A stretch of DNA of 64,000 nt from Natronomonas halophila (GTDB lineage: Archaea > Halobacteriota > Halobacteria > Halobacteriales > Haloarculaceae). The translations under genes and the position numbers were made by a program. Where the stretch lies: positions 1,736,001-1,800,000 of the forward strand of contig NZ_CP058334.1 in assembly GCF_013391085.1 (NCBI RefSeq), given 5' to 3'. How positions within the stretch are numbered: position 1 is the stretch's first letter; each line of letters starts with the position of its first letter. Shown here piece after piece: positions 16,371 to 24,000 of the stretch. The notes under the pieces were generated by a model. That model did not search any database, was not told where the DNA came from, and worked only from the letters and a program-made list of their open reading frames with translations.

Positions 16371-17480
16371 ATGGTAACTCCCACCGCGAAAACGCTCTCT
16401 CGCGCGCTGGTTACTCTCGGGGCCGTCTCCGTGGTCTGTTCGGGGGTCGTGGCCGCCCACGTGCGGTTCGTCACGGATACGACGGACGTCGGCGAGGGGT
16501 TCGCCTTCCTCGCCGATGCGCTGACGGACCCGTTCAATGCTGCCATCCTCGGGGGCGGCGCTCTCGCCGTGCTCGTCGCGCTCGGCGTCTATCTCCGCGT
16601 TCAGCCGCTCCAGCGGGACATTGAGGTGTTCCGCGACGTGATGACCGGCTACCGTGACCTGTTGCCGTGGCTGCTGCGTCTCGGGTTCGGCCTCCCGCTC
16701 GTCGGGGCCGGCTTCGCGGGTTACTTCTTCAACCCAATCGTCGAACCGGCCACCGCCCCCGGGTTCGCTCGCCTGTTCCAGATCGGACTCGGGTTCGCGC
16801 TGCTTTTCGGCGTCGCCACGCGAGCGGCCGCCATTCTCGGTCTGCTGGCCTATCTGGTGTCGCTTTTCCTCCAGCCGCTGTTGCTGTATTCCTTCGAGTG
16901 GGTCCCCGGTTTCATCGCCCTCGCGGTGGTCGGTAGCGGCCGTCCCAGTGCCGACGAGGTCCTGCAGAAAGTCGCCGCCGCCGACGGCACCGTCTACGGC
17001 GAACTCGACCCGGTCCACCGCGCCGCATCGTGGCTCAACCGCGCCGTCGACCCCTACGAGCGGTTCGTCCCGACGGTCATCCGTATCGGGATGGGTCTTT
17101 CCTTTGCCTTCCTCGGGCTCTTCGAGAAGCTACTGGCTCCCGAAATGGCCCTCAGCGTCGTCGAACAGTACAGCCTCACCGCGCTGCTGCCCGTCCCCGC
17201 CGAACTGTGGGTGCTGGGCGCCGGCTTCGCCGAACTCGGCCTCGGCGTCGCCATCATGTTCGGCTTCTTCACTCGCACCTCCGCAATAACGGCGCTGAGC
17301 GTCTTCGTCCTCACGCTGTTCGGTATCCCGGACGACCCCGTCCTCGCCCACATCGGCCTCTTCAGCCTCGCCTCGGCGCTTCTCATCACGGGCGCGGGCG
17401 CCTACGCCCTCGACAACCGCATCGGCGCCGACAAACCCGCGGCGGCCCGGGACGACATCGTAACCACGGTCGACGATTGA
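16371..17480 (+). CDS. DoxX-family integral membrane protein, two-domain
   Basis: A 369-residue membrane protein with about nine hydrophobic helices. Two halves show the DoxX pattern of a glycine-rich helix followed by a phenylalanine-rich segment: LLRLGFGLPLVGAGFAGYF near residue 100 and VIRIGMGLSFAFLGLFEKL near residue 240. It may have arisen by fusion of two DoxX units. DoxX proteins are linked to thiosulfate:quinone reductase and to redox stress, but most members, including probably this one, have no established reaction. It converges on the 17490 gene. Confidence 0.7.
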   Translation: MVTPTAKTLSRALVTLGAVSVVCSGVVAAHVRFVTDTTDVGEGFAFLADALTDPFNAAILGGGALAVLVALGVYLRVQPLQRDIEVFRDVMTGYRDLLPWLLRLGFGLPLVGAGFAGYFFNPIVEPATAPGFARLFQIGLGFALLFGVATRAAAILGLLAYLVSLFLQPLLLYSFEWVPGFIALAVVGSGRPSADEVLQKVAAADGTVYGELDPVHRAASWLNRAVDPYERFVPTVIRIGMGLSFAFLGLFEKLLAPEMALSVVEQYSLTALLPVPAELWVLGAGFAELGLGVAIMFGFFTRTSAITALSVFVLTLFGIPDDPVLAHIGLFSLASALLITGAGAYALDNRIGADKPAAARDDIVTTVDD

Positions 17481-17489
17481 AGGGGTCGG

Positions 17490-18170
17490 CTATTCCTCTT
17501 CGATGTCCCAGTCGGCCTTCTCGGCGGCCGTCTCCAGCGGGACGAACTCCCAGCCGGATTCCTCGGCAATCCACTCATCTTCGGGGGTGCCGACGACGGC
17601 CAGTCGTTCGGCGTAGAACATCGACGTCTTGCCGATATCGGCGAGTCGTTCGGCGGGCCCGGTCCCCGTCCCGTTGAAGAAGTCGGCGTCGATGGTGTGT
17701 TCGCGCTGGAACTTGGTGATGACCGGCGCGCTCACGTCGCCGACGATGCCGACCCAGTCGGCCCACTCGCGGGCCGAGGCAACGACAAGTTGCGGGTCGG
17801 ACAGCGCGGTGACGGCATTGTAGGTCAACGCCATCGTCATATCGTCGACGCCGCCGCCGTGGGGGCCTTCGGCCATCGGTTCGGCGTCGTCGGGAGCGTT
17901 GCTGACGGTCGCGCCGGCGCCCGAGCCACCGCTTTCGGTCGGCACGCCCGCTGGCTTGTCCTCGTTTTCCCGGGGGACGCGCGGGACAGGGCCGTCGTCG
18001 TCGGTCGCGTCCGCCTCGGCGTCGGCACTTCCGGCGCTTGCCGCCGGCGCCGGCGCGTCGGGTTCGTCGTCCGGGTCGCCGTCCTCGCGCCACAGCCAGT
18101 CGCCGTGGTTGGCCTCCGGTTCGTCGTCATCGTCGGTTTCGATGTCGTCGAGGTCGATTTTGTCAGTCAT
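17490..18170 (-). CDS. Acidic 226-residue protein coupled to the AOR homologue
   Basis: The start is taken at 18170 (MTDKIDLDD), which overlaps the stop of the upstream aldehyde oxidoreductase homologue by 8 bases. The first about 110 residues are acidic and low in complexity (Asp, Glu, Pro, Ala), and the C-terminal about 115 residues form a compact domain (ALTYNAVTALSDPQLVVASA...). It contains no cysteine, so it cannot supply an iron-sulfur cluster. The domain is not one I recognise. Coupling to the oxidoreductase suggests a partner protein. Confidence 0.6.
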   Translation of the reverse strand: MTDKIDLDDIETDDDDEPEANHGDWLWREDGDPDDEPDAPAPAASAGSADAEADATDDDGPVPRVPRENEDKPAGVPTESGGSGAGATVSNAPDDAEPMAEGPHGGGVDDMTMALTYNAVTALSDPQLVVASAREWADWVGIVGDVSAPVITKFQREHTIDADFFNGTGTGPAERLADIGKTSMFYAERLAVVGTPEDEWIAEESGWEFVPLETAAEKADWDIEEE

Positions 18171-19983
18171 CGTCGTCGGTTTCGGTTCGCGGGGCGGTTT
18201 CGGGGGCGGCGCCGACGGGCGTGTCGTGGTCGACGGTCGCTTCGAGGTCGAGCCGTTCGAGCGTCTCGCGGGTCGGCAGCCCCTCGCGACTCCAGCCGCG
18301 AGCGGCGTAGTAGGCGTCAAGCAGGACGTCGAACTCCGCGGGGTCGATGCGGCCGCCTTCGGCGGGCCCGTCGGAAATCGGCTCGGTGAAGGCGGCGGGC
18401 AGTTCGTCGGTTGCGCGGTCGAAGCCCTCGCGGGCGTTGAACAGGCGCACGAGGTTCCAGACCCGTTCGCCGACCCGGTGGAGTTCGTCGGGAGCGTAGT
18501 CGTCGCCGAGGGCGTCGAACCACTCGGCGCCGAAATCGTCCCACAGCGGTTCGCCCGCGAAGTCGTCGGCGACGAAACTCCACAGCGCCGAGCGGGTGTT
18601 CTGGGCGGCGACCACGGCCGCGACCCGCTCGCTGGTGTCGGCGTCCTCGGCGAAGGCCTCCCACTCGATGGGCCGGGCCCGCCGGTGGCAGCCGCCACGG
18701 TCGCTGGTCGCGTAGGCCAACGCCATCCCGGCGGCGGCCCGGGGGTCGTAGGCGGGCAGTTCCATGGATTTGACCGTCGGGATGACGTCGTCGGTGCCGT
18801 AGGCGTCGCTTGCGGCGTCGACGCCCTCGGCGAGCGTCTCGGCGACGCCGGCCTCGCAGGGGCCCGCAGCGCCGGTCGCGATGGCCTCGATGAGCGCGCG
18901 GGCGCCGTCGGCGTCGCCGAAGGCCAACTCGCAGTCGATGTAGTCGGCCTCGGCGGCCCGAATCGCCCACGCGACGGCGTTGCCGGCCGAAATCACGTCG
19001 ATGCCGAGGCGGTCACAGAGGCCGCCCAACTCCGCGACGGCGTCGAAGTCTTCGACGCCGAGGCCGGCCCCGAGAGTCATCGGCGTCGCGCCGCGCGGAA
19101 CGGAGGTCCCCTCGTCGGTCTCGATTTCGAAGCCGCCGGGTACCTCCCGGTCGGGGTGTTCCCGGCCGACGGCGGCCTCGGCGGCGGCCTCGATGCCGAT
19201 GTCGTCGGCGGCCTCGAACTGGTCGCGCTGCCAGCCTTCGGTGGCGAGGGCGCCCACCTCGTTGGCGAAGTCGATGCTTTCGAGCGTCTCGCCGGCGGCC
19301 TGCCACCGGCCGGTGTCGCCCTCGGCGTACTCGCGCTCGTAGCGTGCCCGGAGGTCGGCGAGTTCCGGCGGCGTCTCGGGGGTGCCGTTCCGGACGACGA
19401 CGGCCTTGAGCCGTTTGGCGCCCATGACCGCGCCCGCGCCGCCGCGGCCGGCGTGGTGGTCGCCAGCGTCGGAGGCGATGGTCGCGTAGGCGACGCCATG
19501 CTCGCCGGCCGGGCCGATGCAGGCGACGCCCGAATCGGGGTGGGCCTCGGCGGCCGCGACGGTGTCCTCGCCCCACGTCTCTGCGGGTTCGATGTCTCCC
19601 TCGCCGTCCTCGATGACGATGCGGACCGGCTCGTCGGCCTCGCCGGTCACGAGCACGGCGAGACAGTCCTCCAGCGACCCGGCGAGGCGGCCGGCGAAGG
19701 CGCCGCCGGCATACGAGTCAAGAAAGCCGCCGGTCAGCGGCGATTTCGTCACCGCCGCATAGCGGGTTTCGCCGGGCAGGTAGCCTGACAGCGGGCCGAT
19801 ACAGAAGGCCAGCAGGTTATCGGGGCCGAGCGGGTCAGTGCCGGCGTCGAGTTCCTCGTAGAGGTAGCGCGCGCCGAGGCCCTTGCCGCCCAGAAAGCGG
19901 CGTCGCCATCGCTCGGGAACGCGTTCGCGGCTGACGGTCCCCGACGAGAGGTTCGCTCGTAGGACGTACTCGCGTCCGGCCAT
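18163..19983 (-). CDS. Aldehyde ferredoxin oxidoreductase homologue lacking cluster ligands
   Basis: A 606-residue member of the AOR family, using the start at 19983 (MAGREYVLRANLSSG). Tungstopterin-binding features are kept: LGGKGLGARYL, TKSPLTGGFLDSYAGG, the AGRGGAGAVMGAKRLKA loop, CDRLGIDVISAGN and SMELPAYDPRAA. The CxxCxxxC motif that binds three corners of the [4Fe-4S] cluster in P. furiosus AOR (Cys288/291/295) is absent: the segment between the family-conserved GWQRDQFE and LGAGLG has no cysteine. The fourth ligand (Cys494, in DSAGLC) is replaced by SFVADDF. The proposed catalytic Glu313 aligns with Ala, while His448 (RGGCH) is kept. A normal ferredoxin-linked reaction is therefore unlikely. 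Confidence 0.8.
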   Translation of the reverse strand: MAGREYVLRANLSSGTVSRERVPERWRRRFLGGKGLGARYLYEELDAGTDPLGPDNLLAFCIGPLSGYLPGETRYAAVTKSPLTGGFLDSYAGGAFAGRLAGSLEDCLAVLVTGEADEPVRIVIEDGEGDIEPAETWGEDTVAAAEAHPDSGVACIGPAGEHGVAYATIASDAGDHHAGRGGAGAVMGAKRLKAVVVRNGTPETPPELADLRARYEREYAEGDTGRWQAAGETLESIDFANEVGALATEGWQRDQFEAADDIGIEAAAEAAVGREHPDREVPGGFEIETDEGTSVPRGATPMTLGAGLGVEDFDAVAELGGLCDRLGIDVISAGNAVAWAIRAAEADYIDCELAFGDADGARALIEAIATGAAGPCEAGVAETLAEGVDAASDAYGTDDVIPTVKSMELPAYDPRAAAGMALAYATSDRGGCHRRARPIEWEAFAEDADTSERVAAVVAAQNTRSALWSFVADDFAGEPLWDDFGAEWFDALGDDYAPDELHRVGERVWNLVRLFNAREGFDRATDELPAAFTEPISDGPAEGGRIDPAEFDVLLDAYYAARGWSREGLPTRETLERLDLEATVDHDTPVGAAPETAPRTETDDDD

Positions 19984-20038
19984 TCCCCGAAGTCTTCGGG
20001 ATTGGGTAGTAAAAACTATGGGGTGGCATACCACGCGA

Positions 20039-20245
20039 TTAGTTCTCGTCCAGCGCCGCGACGTCGGCGGCGCTCGGCTCGTCGGGCAACTCCTCGATAC
20101 AGTCGAAACAGAGGAAATGTTCGGTGCCGTCCTCGAACTCCAGTGTCATGCCGCCGGTGCCCTCGGGGTCCGACGACCAGATGCCGGAGATACCCCCGCC
20201 TATCGGCACGTCGTCGCCACAGCCCTCACACGGTTCGCTGGCCAT
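20039..20245 (-). CDS. 68-residue zinc-finger-like protein
   Basis: Two cysteine pairs are visible, CEGCG at residues 6-9 and CFDC near residue 46, with a glycine-rich stretch between them (VPIGGGISGIW). This fits a treble-clef or zinc-ribbon fold. The C-terminus is acidic. It belongs to a small haloarchaeal family of unknown function. Confidence 0.7.
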   Translation of the reverse strand: MASEPCEGCGDDVPIGGGISGIWSSDPEGTGGMTLEFEDGTEHFLCFDCIEELPDEPSAADVAALDEN

Positions 20246-20283
20246 AACCGGGGTAGGCGCCAGCGACTCAAAAGGGACGCGAC

Positions 20284-20535
20284 CTACCGGGGCGGGTTGA
20301 CCGCTAACCCGTCGGCCACGAGCGGCAACACCACGAACGCACTCGCCGCGAGCGCCGCCCAGACGGGCACGCTCGTCACCTGACCGACCAGCCAGCCGAT
20401 CACCAACAGCAACGGAATCGTCGCAAGCAGGAGGTCGTATCGGGAGAGTTCGGAGATGTCGAGCGTTCGTCGTTCGTCCGGCCCTGCCGGACGGGCCATC
20501 CGAGAGATATCGCTACGAGGTTGTCGCTCCGACAT
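20284..20535 (-). CDS. Small two-span membrane protein, unknown function
   Basis: 83 residues from ATG at 20535 (MSERQPRSD). The first 25 residues are polar, then helices at about 31-53 and 56-77. A longer frame reaches 20646, but it is AT-rich, not protein-like and includes the likely promoter (ATTTTAG read on the minus strand near 20575). The layout resembles haloarchaeal DUF membrane proteins. Confidence 0.6.
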   Translation of the reverse strand: MSERQPRSDISRMARPAGPDERRTLDISELSRYDLLLATIPLLLVIGWLVGQVTSVPVWAALAASAFVVLPLVADGLAVNPPR

Positions 20536-20829
20536 CAACACCACCTCCACTCGATACTGACAACGGCTTGTAACTAAAATCTTACTTCGAAATTGTCGAG
20601 AAGGCGAGTGATTATATTCATATATTATTTCTAGATGTGTCCACAAACAGCCTTGTTACGTCGGAGGCGGTTTTTGGACCGAATGACGGTATATAATGGC
20701 TCCATGAGACAGCCACGATACTCTACTTGCCGCGGCTGCTACTGAATGGGTCGGCTACCGGTCCTCCGCGGCGAGACGGCCCACGAGCGCCGGGGTGGGA
20801 TTAAGGGCGTGGCCGGCAACGAATCGAGT
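20536..20829. other. Intergenic region, AT-rich, no clear gene
   Basis: 294 bases between divergent genes. Bases 20575-20660 are markedly AT-rich compared with the rest of the window. A TATA-like TATATAAT lies at 20690-20697, but it is 133 bases before the next start. GGGATTAAGG near 20798-20806 lies about 25 bases before ATG 20830 and may be the working promoter. Nothing else recognisable. Confidence 0.5.
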
Positions 20830-21744
20830 ATGCGCGTGCTCGTGACGGGGGCGTCGGGGTTCGTCGGCAGCCGGCTGGTGTCCGCTCTGCTCGAACGCGG
20901 CCACGACGTGGTCGCGCTCGTTCGGGACGCGGACCGCTACGACGCCCCCGCGGGCGTCGAAACCGTCGAAGGCGACCTGCTGAAACCGCCCGTGACGTTT
21001 CCGTCGGCCGACGCCGCCTACTATCTCGTCCACTCGATGGGGACCGGTGGAGATTTCGAGGCCCGCGACCGGCTGGCGGCCCGCACCTTCGTCGATGCCG
21101 CCGACGCCGCCGGTATCGAGCGCACCATCTATCTCGGCGGCCTCGGGGACGACCGCGACAAACTCTCGCCGCACCTCCGCTCGCGTCGCGAAGTCGAGCG
21201 GATTCTCGCGGAGGGCGAGGCCGACCTCACGACGCTTCGGGCCGCCATCATCGTCGGCGAGGGGTCGGCGAGTTTCGAACTCATCGCCCAACTCGGCAGC
21301 CGTCTTCCCGCGATGGTGACGCCGAAGTGGGTCCGCACCGAATGCCAGCCCATCTTCATCGACGACGTCATCGAGTACCTGGTCGGCGTGCTGGACGCGC
21401 CCGAAACGGCGGGTGAAACCTACGAAATCGGCGGCCCGGACGTCCTCTCCTATCAGGAAATCCTGCGATACACCGCGAAGTTGCTGACCGGCCGCCAGCC
21501 ACTCATCCTGCCCGTGCCCGTCCTGTCGCCGCGGCTATCGGCCCGGTGGCTCTCGGTGGTGACCGACGTCTCGACCAGCGTCGCCCGGCCGCTGGTCGAG
21601 GGGATGCGCAACACCGTCGTCGTCACCGACCACAGCATCGACGACCACGTCGACGTCGAGTTGACGCCCTTCGACGAGGCCGTCCGGCAGGCGCTGGGTG
21701 ACCGGGCCATCCTCGCCGAACCGGTGGGGGTGTCCGAGACGTGA
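20830..21744 (+). CDS. NAD(P)-binding atypical SDR / epimerase-like protein
   Basis: A 304-residue Rossmann-fold protein from ATG 20830 with the motif TGASGFVGSRL at the N-terminus and a family-typical segment YYLVHSMG near residue 61. The family includes NmrA- and complex-I-assembly-like atypical SDRs, which bind NAD(P) but often lack the YxxxK catalytic pair. The downstream membrane-protein gene starts with GTG overlapping this stop, so the pair is coupled. Substrate unknown. Confidence 0.75.
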   Translation: MRVLVTGASGFVGSRLVSALLERGHDVVALVRDADRYDAPAGVETVEGDLLKPPVTFPSADAAYYLVHSMGTGGDFEARDRLAARTFVDAADAAGIERTIYLGGLGDDRDKLSPHLRSRREVERILAEGEADLTTLRAAIIVGEGSASFELIAQLGSRLPAMVTPKWVRTECQPIFIDDVIEYLVGVLDAPETAGETYEIGGPDVLSYQEILRYTAKLLTGRQPLILPVPVLSPRLSARWLSVVTDVSTSVARPLVEGMRNTVVVTDHSIDDHVDVELTPFDEAVRQALGDRAILAEPVGVSET

Positions 21745-22442
21745 GACGCCGCCCCGAGTACGGCGAGACGTGGGCTTACGAGAGCATCATCGGCGCGCTT
21801 CCGGGCGTCAACATCTCCCGGGGGGCCGCTATCGCCATCCAACTACTCGTCTTCGAGGTGTCCTTGCTGGGGCTGGCGTGGTACTACGCCCTCCCGGACA
21901 TCATCGTGCCGGGCACCGCCGCCGTCGCCGTCGCCGCGGCCGGCAGCGCCGAAATGCTCCGTATCAGCGGCGCCGCGCGGGTGCCCGAGACCCCGGAGGC
22001 CTACCGCCGCCTGCTGTTCGGCTCCAGCGTCGAGGTGGTCCTCTCGGTTTTGGCGTTTATCGCCTTCGTCACCCACCTGTTCGTCTTCGACCCCGGCGGC
22101 GGCCCGCTGGTCGAACGGCTCTTCGGCATGCGGCCGCCGACGCTCGTGGTCTACCTGACGCTGCTCGTGATGTGGGACCTCTGCTATCGGCTCGGAACCG
22201 GGTGGTGGGCCGCCATCGTCGCGCTCTGGCGGTCGGCGACCTATCGGTTTGACCCAGAAACCGCCGCGACGCTGCGGCGGGCCGACCGCGAGACGCTGCT
22301 GTTCGGCGTCATCCAACTCGTTCTCGTGCCCTTCATCCTCGATTTCCCGGTCCTGCTGGCGGCGCTTCTCGGACACGTAACTGCCGTCTTCGTCGTGACG
22401 ACGGCGTCGCTGGCGCTGTTGCGGTGGCGAGAAACAGGGTGA
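21741..22442 (+). CDS. Polytopic membrane protein, unknown function
   Basis: A 233-residue protein starting at GTG 21741 inside the upstream stop (GTGA). About six hydrophobic helices are visible, two in the first 75 residues, two about 90-150 and two in the C-terminal 55. The N-terminal sequence has GETWAYESIIGALPG, an unusual polar head. It is coupled to the SDR-like gene. It ends 3 bases before the convergent DUF5786-type gene. Confidence 0.65.
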   Translation: MRRRPEYGETWAYESIIGALPGVNISRGAAIAIQLLVFEVSLLGLAWYYALPDIIVPGTAAVAVAAAGSAEMLRISGAARVPETPEAYRRLLFGSSVEVVLSVLAFIAFVTHLFVFDPGGGPLVERLFGMRPPTLVVYLTLLVMWDLCYRLGTGWWAAIVALWRSATYRFDPETAATLRRADRETLLFGVIQLVLVPFILDFPVLLAALLGHVTAVFVVTTASLALLRWRETG

Positions 22443-22445
22443 GGA

Positions 22446-22619
22446 TTACTGCGACTGAATCTGCTTGTACTGGTCGAGCAGCGCCTCCGTCGAATCCCCC
22501 GAATCGTACTCTACTTCCCCCTCGTAGTTGGTTCGCTCGTCATCGAAGTCGGCATCGACGGTGGAGGTTTTCTCTTCGCGGCGCTCGTGCTCGTCTTCGT
22601 CATAGGCACCCATTGACAT
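22446..22619 (-). CDS. DUF5786-type small haloarchaeal protein
   Basis: 57 residues, highly polar and acidic: MSMGAYDEDEHERREEKTS at the start, then EGEVEYDSGDS and a helical end TEALLDQYKQI. A second ATG two codons downstream is possible. The family is small, haloarchaeal and of unknown function. The gene at 60308 encodes a clear relative. Confidence 0.75.
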   Translation of the reverse strand: MSMGAYDEDEHERREEKTSTVDADFDDERTNYEGEVEYDSGDSTEALLDQYKQIQSQ

Positions 22620-22647
22620 GGTAAGTACACTCCCACTTTGCGATTAT

Positions 22648-22660
22648 ACATTATTAATGT
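22648..22660. promoter_or_regulatory. Perfect 13-base palindrome in divergent promoter region
   Basis: ACATTA-T-TAATGT lies between the leftward DUF5786-type gene and the rightward DUF5784-type gene. The overlapping TATAAT-like stretch about 25 bases before 22619 would serve the leftward gene; TTATAAAC at 22683-22690 may serve the rightward one, whose start is 65 bases away. Confidence 0.45.
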
Positions 22661-22754
22661 AACGGGGCCGATGGACGTACATTTATAAACGCGACGTTGC
22701 GTTCACGCCGCCGGCGTGCGAAACCGGTAAACCCGACGGCCGATTACGATTCGT

Positions 22755-23750
22755 GTGGCCGGCCCTCTCCGTTTCCGACGCTCGAACGAGACGTGGACCC
22801 GCGACCGGGTCCGCAAGCAACTTCTCGCCCCGCTGGCGTCGTCCTTCGGCGCCCGCATCGAAGAGCCGTGGTTCGCCGTCAACGACGACCGATACGACGC
22901 CGTCCGCTTCGAGATGGACAACGGCGACATCGCCCTCTTCTGTTTCCGACCGGGCCGCGCCTACTGGCTCGGAAACACCGAAACCCCCGAGCCGCTGTGG
23001 CGCACCGAGAAAGAGACCTTCGACGAGGCGCCCTACGCCGTCTCCCGGTGGGCCCAGCGGGAACTCACCGCTCGCATGGAACTCACCGACCCGTGGCTGA
23101 CCGACTACGAACACGTCACGTGGTTCTTCCTGCCCGTCTTCTGCTCGAAGGACGGCCGCGATTCGACGCGCCGGTTCTTCGCCGAGGACGCCGCCGGCTT
23201 TCCCGACGCGACCCGCGAGGAGGGCCTCGAATTCTACGAAGCCTTCCTCTCGACGGGCGCCCTCGACGCCCACCGCTACACGATGGCCTCGAAACTCGGC
23301 ACCTCGCCGGGCTACGACCTGACCCGCATGCGCGCCACGATGGCCGAATTTAACGTTGCTAAAATCCTCCACGACGCCGGCCTCGACTTCGAACCCGAGG
23401 TCGAACAGGAAAGCGGCCACGCGCTCGATTTCGCCGTCGACGGCCGACTCGTCGAGGTCACCCGCCCCGAACCGCCCGCCCGCCGCTCCCGCGCGGACCA
23501 CCCCGTCGCCGCGGTCCGCGAAACCGGGAAGGCAAAGCAGGACGACCAACTCGCCAAACACCCCGACGCGGCCCTCTTCGTCGACTGTACCTCCTTTACC
23601 GGGCCCGAGTGGGCCGCCGTCAAGGGCGAACAACCCCACGTCGACCACGAACCGACCGTCGTCTTCCGGGTCCGCCCCGACGGGCACATCGAAGGCTACC
23701 GCTACGGCAAACTCCCCTTCGACCTCAAGGACGCCATCGAGTGGGTCTGA
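22755..23750 (+). CDS. DUF5784-type haloarchaeal protein with a nuclease-like C-terminal domain
   Basis: 331 residues from GTG 22755. The N-terminal half is a family-specific domain (RFRRSNETWTRDRVRKQLL). The C-terminal part from about residue 200 has an order resembling PD-(D/E)XK nucleases: a helix (FNVAKILHDAGLDF), a beta strand with Asp (HALDFAVDGRL), VEVTRP with a Glu, and then Lys/Gln-rich helix (KAKQDDQLAKH) and LFVDCTSF. The catalytic Lys is shifted or missing. Function unknown; the fold assignment is an inference. Confidence 0.65.
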   Translation: MAGPLRFRRSNETWTRDRVRKQLLAPLASSFGARIEEPWFAVNDDRYDAVRFEMDNGDIALFCFRPGRAYWLGNTETPEPLWRTEKETFDEAPYAVSRWAQRELTARMELTDPWLTDYEHVTWFFLPVFCSKDGRDSTRRFFAEDAAGFPDATREEGLEFYEAFLSTGALDAHRYTMASKLGTSPGYDLTRMRATMAEFNVAKILHDAGLDFEPEVEQESGHALDFAVDGRLVEVTRPEPPARRSRADHPVAAVRETGKAKQDDQLAKHPDAALFVDCTSFTGPEWAAVKGEQPHVDHEPTVVFRVRPDGHIEGYRYGKLPFDLKDAIEWV

Positions 23751-23835
23751 GGACGGCGACCTTCTCGATTTTCAGTGCTGCTTAAAAAGGGACGCTCACT
23801 ATCGGTTTCTGCTGGTCAACCAACTGCTATCCTGG

Positions 23836-23930
23836 TGGACTGAAAGGGCGAGGCGGGGAGGCGTTTACTTGGTCGTCTGAGCGGGCCCTATCCGACCGTA
23901 GGGAGGATATCCCGCTCAGCGACCGCCTCC
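23836..23930 (+). ncRNA. Long imperfect hairpin, candidate structured RNA or mobile-element remnant
   Basis: A GGACTGAAAGGGCGAGGC lead at 23837-23854 is followed by a nested fold. Outer arms GGAGGCG at 23857-23863 and CGCCTCC at 23924-23930; then GGTCG at 23871-23875 with CGACC at 23920-23924; TGAGCGGG at 23878-23885 with CCCGCTCA at 23911-23918; and an inner hairpin CCCTA/TAGGG at 23886-23903. The AGGATATC stretch resembles the right end of IS605-type elements, whose transposases make an RNA from this end. No transposase is present. Alternative: terminator-like structure of the upstream gene. Confidence 0.4.
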
Positions 23931-24000
23931 GCGCCGAGGGCTTTCGAGGTGATTGCGGTTCGATAGTCACCAAGCTCGGTTCATAAAAGAACGTACAATC

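Noticed and set aside
17899-19788. 629-codon open frame on the plus strand
   Set aside because: Antisense of the AOR homologue and its partner gene; no motif, arginine- and glycine-rich, typical shadow frame.
20683-20745. 20-codon frame starting MTVYNGSM
   Set aside because: It has a TATA overlapping its start, not upstream, and no hydrophobic or conserved motif; probably chance.
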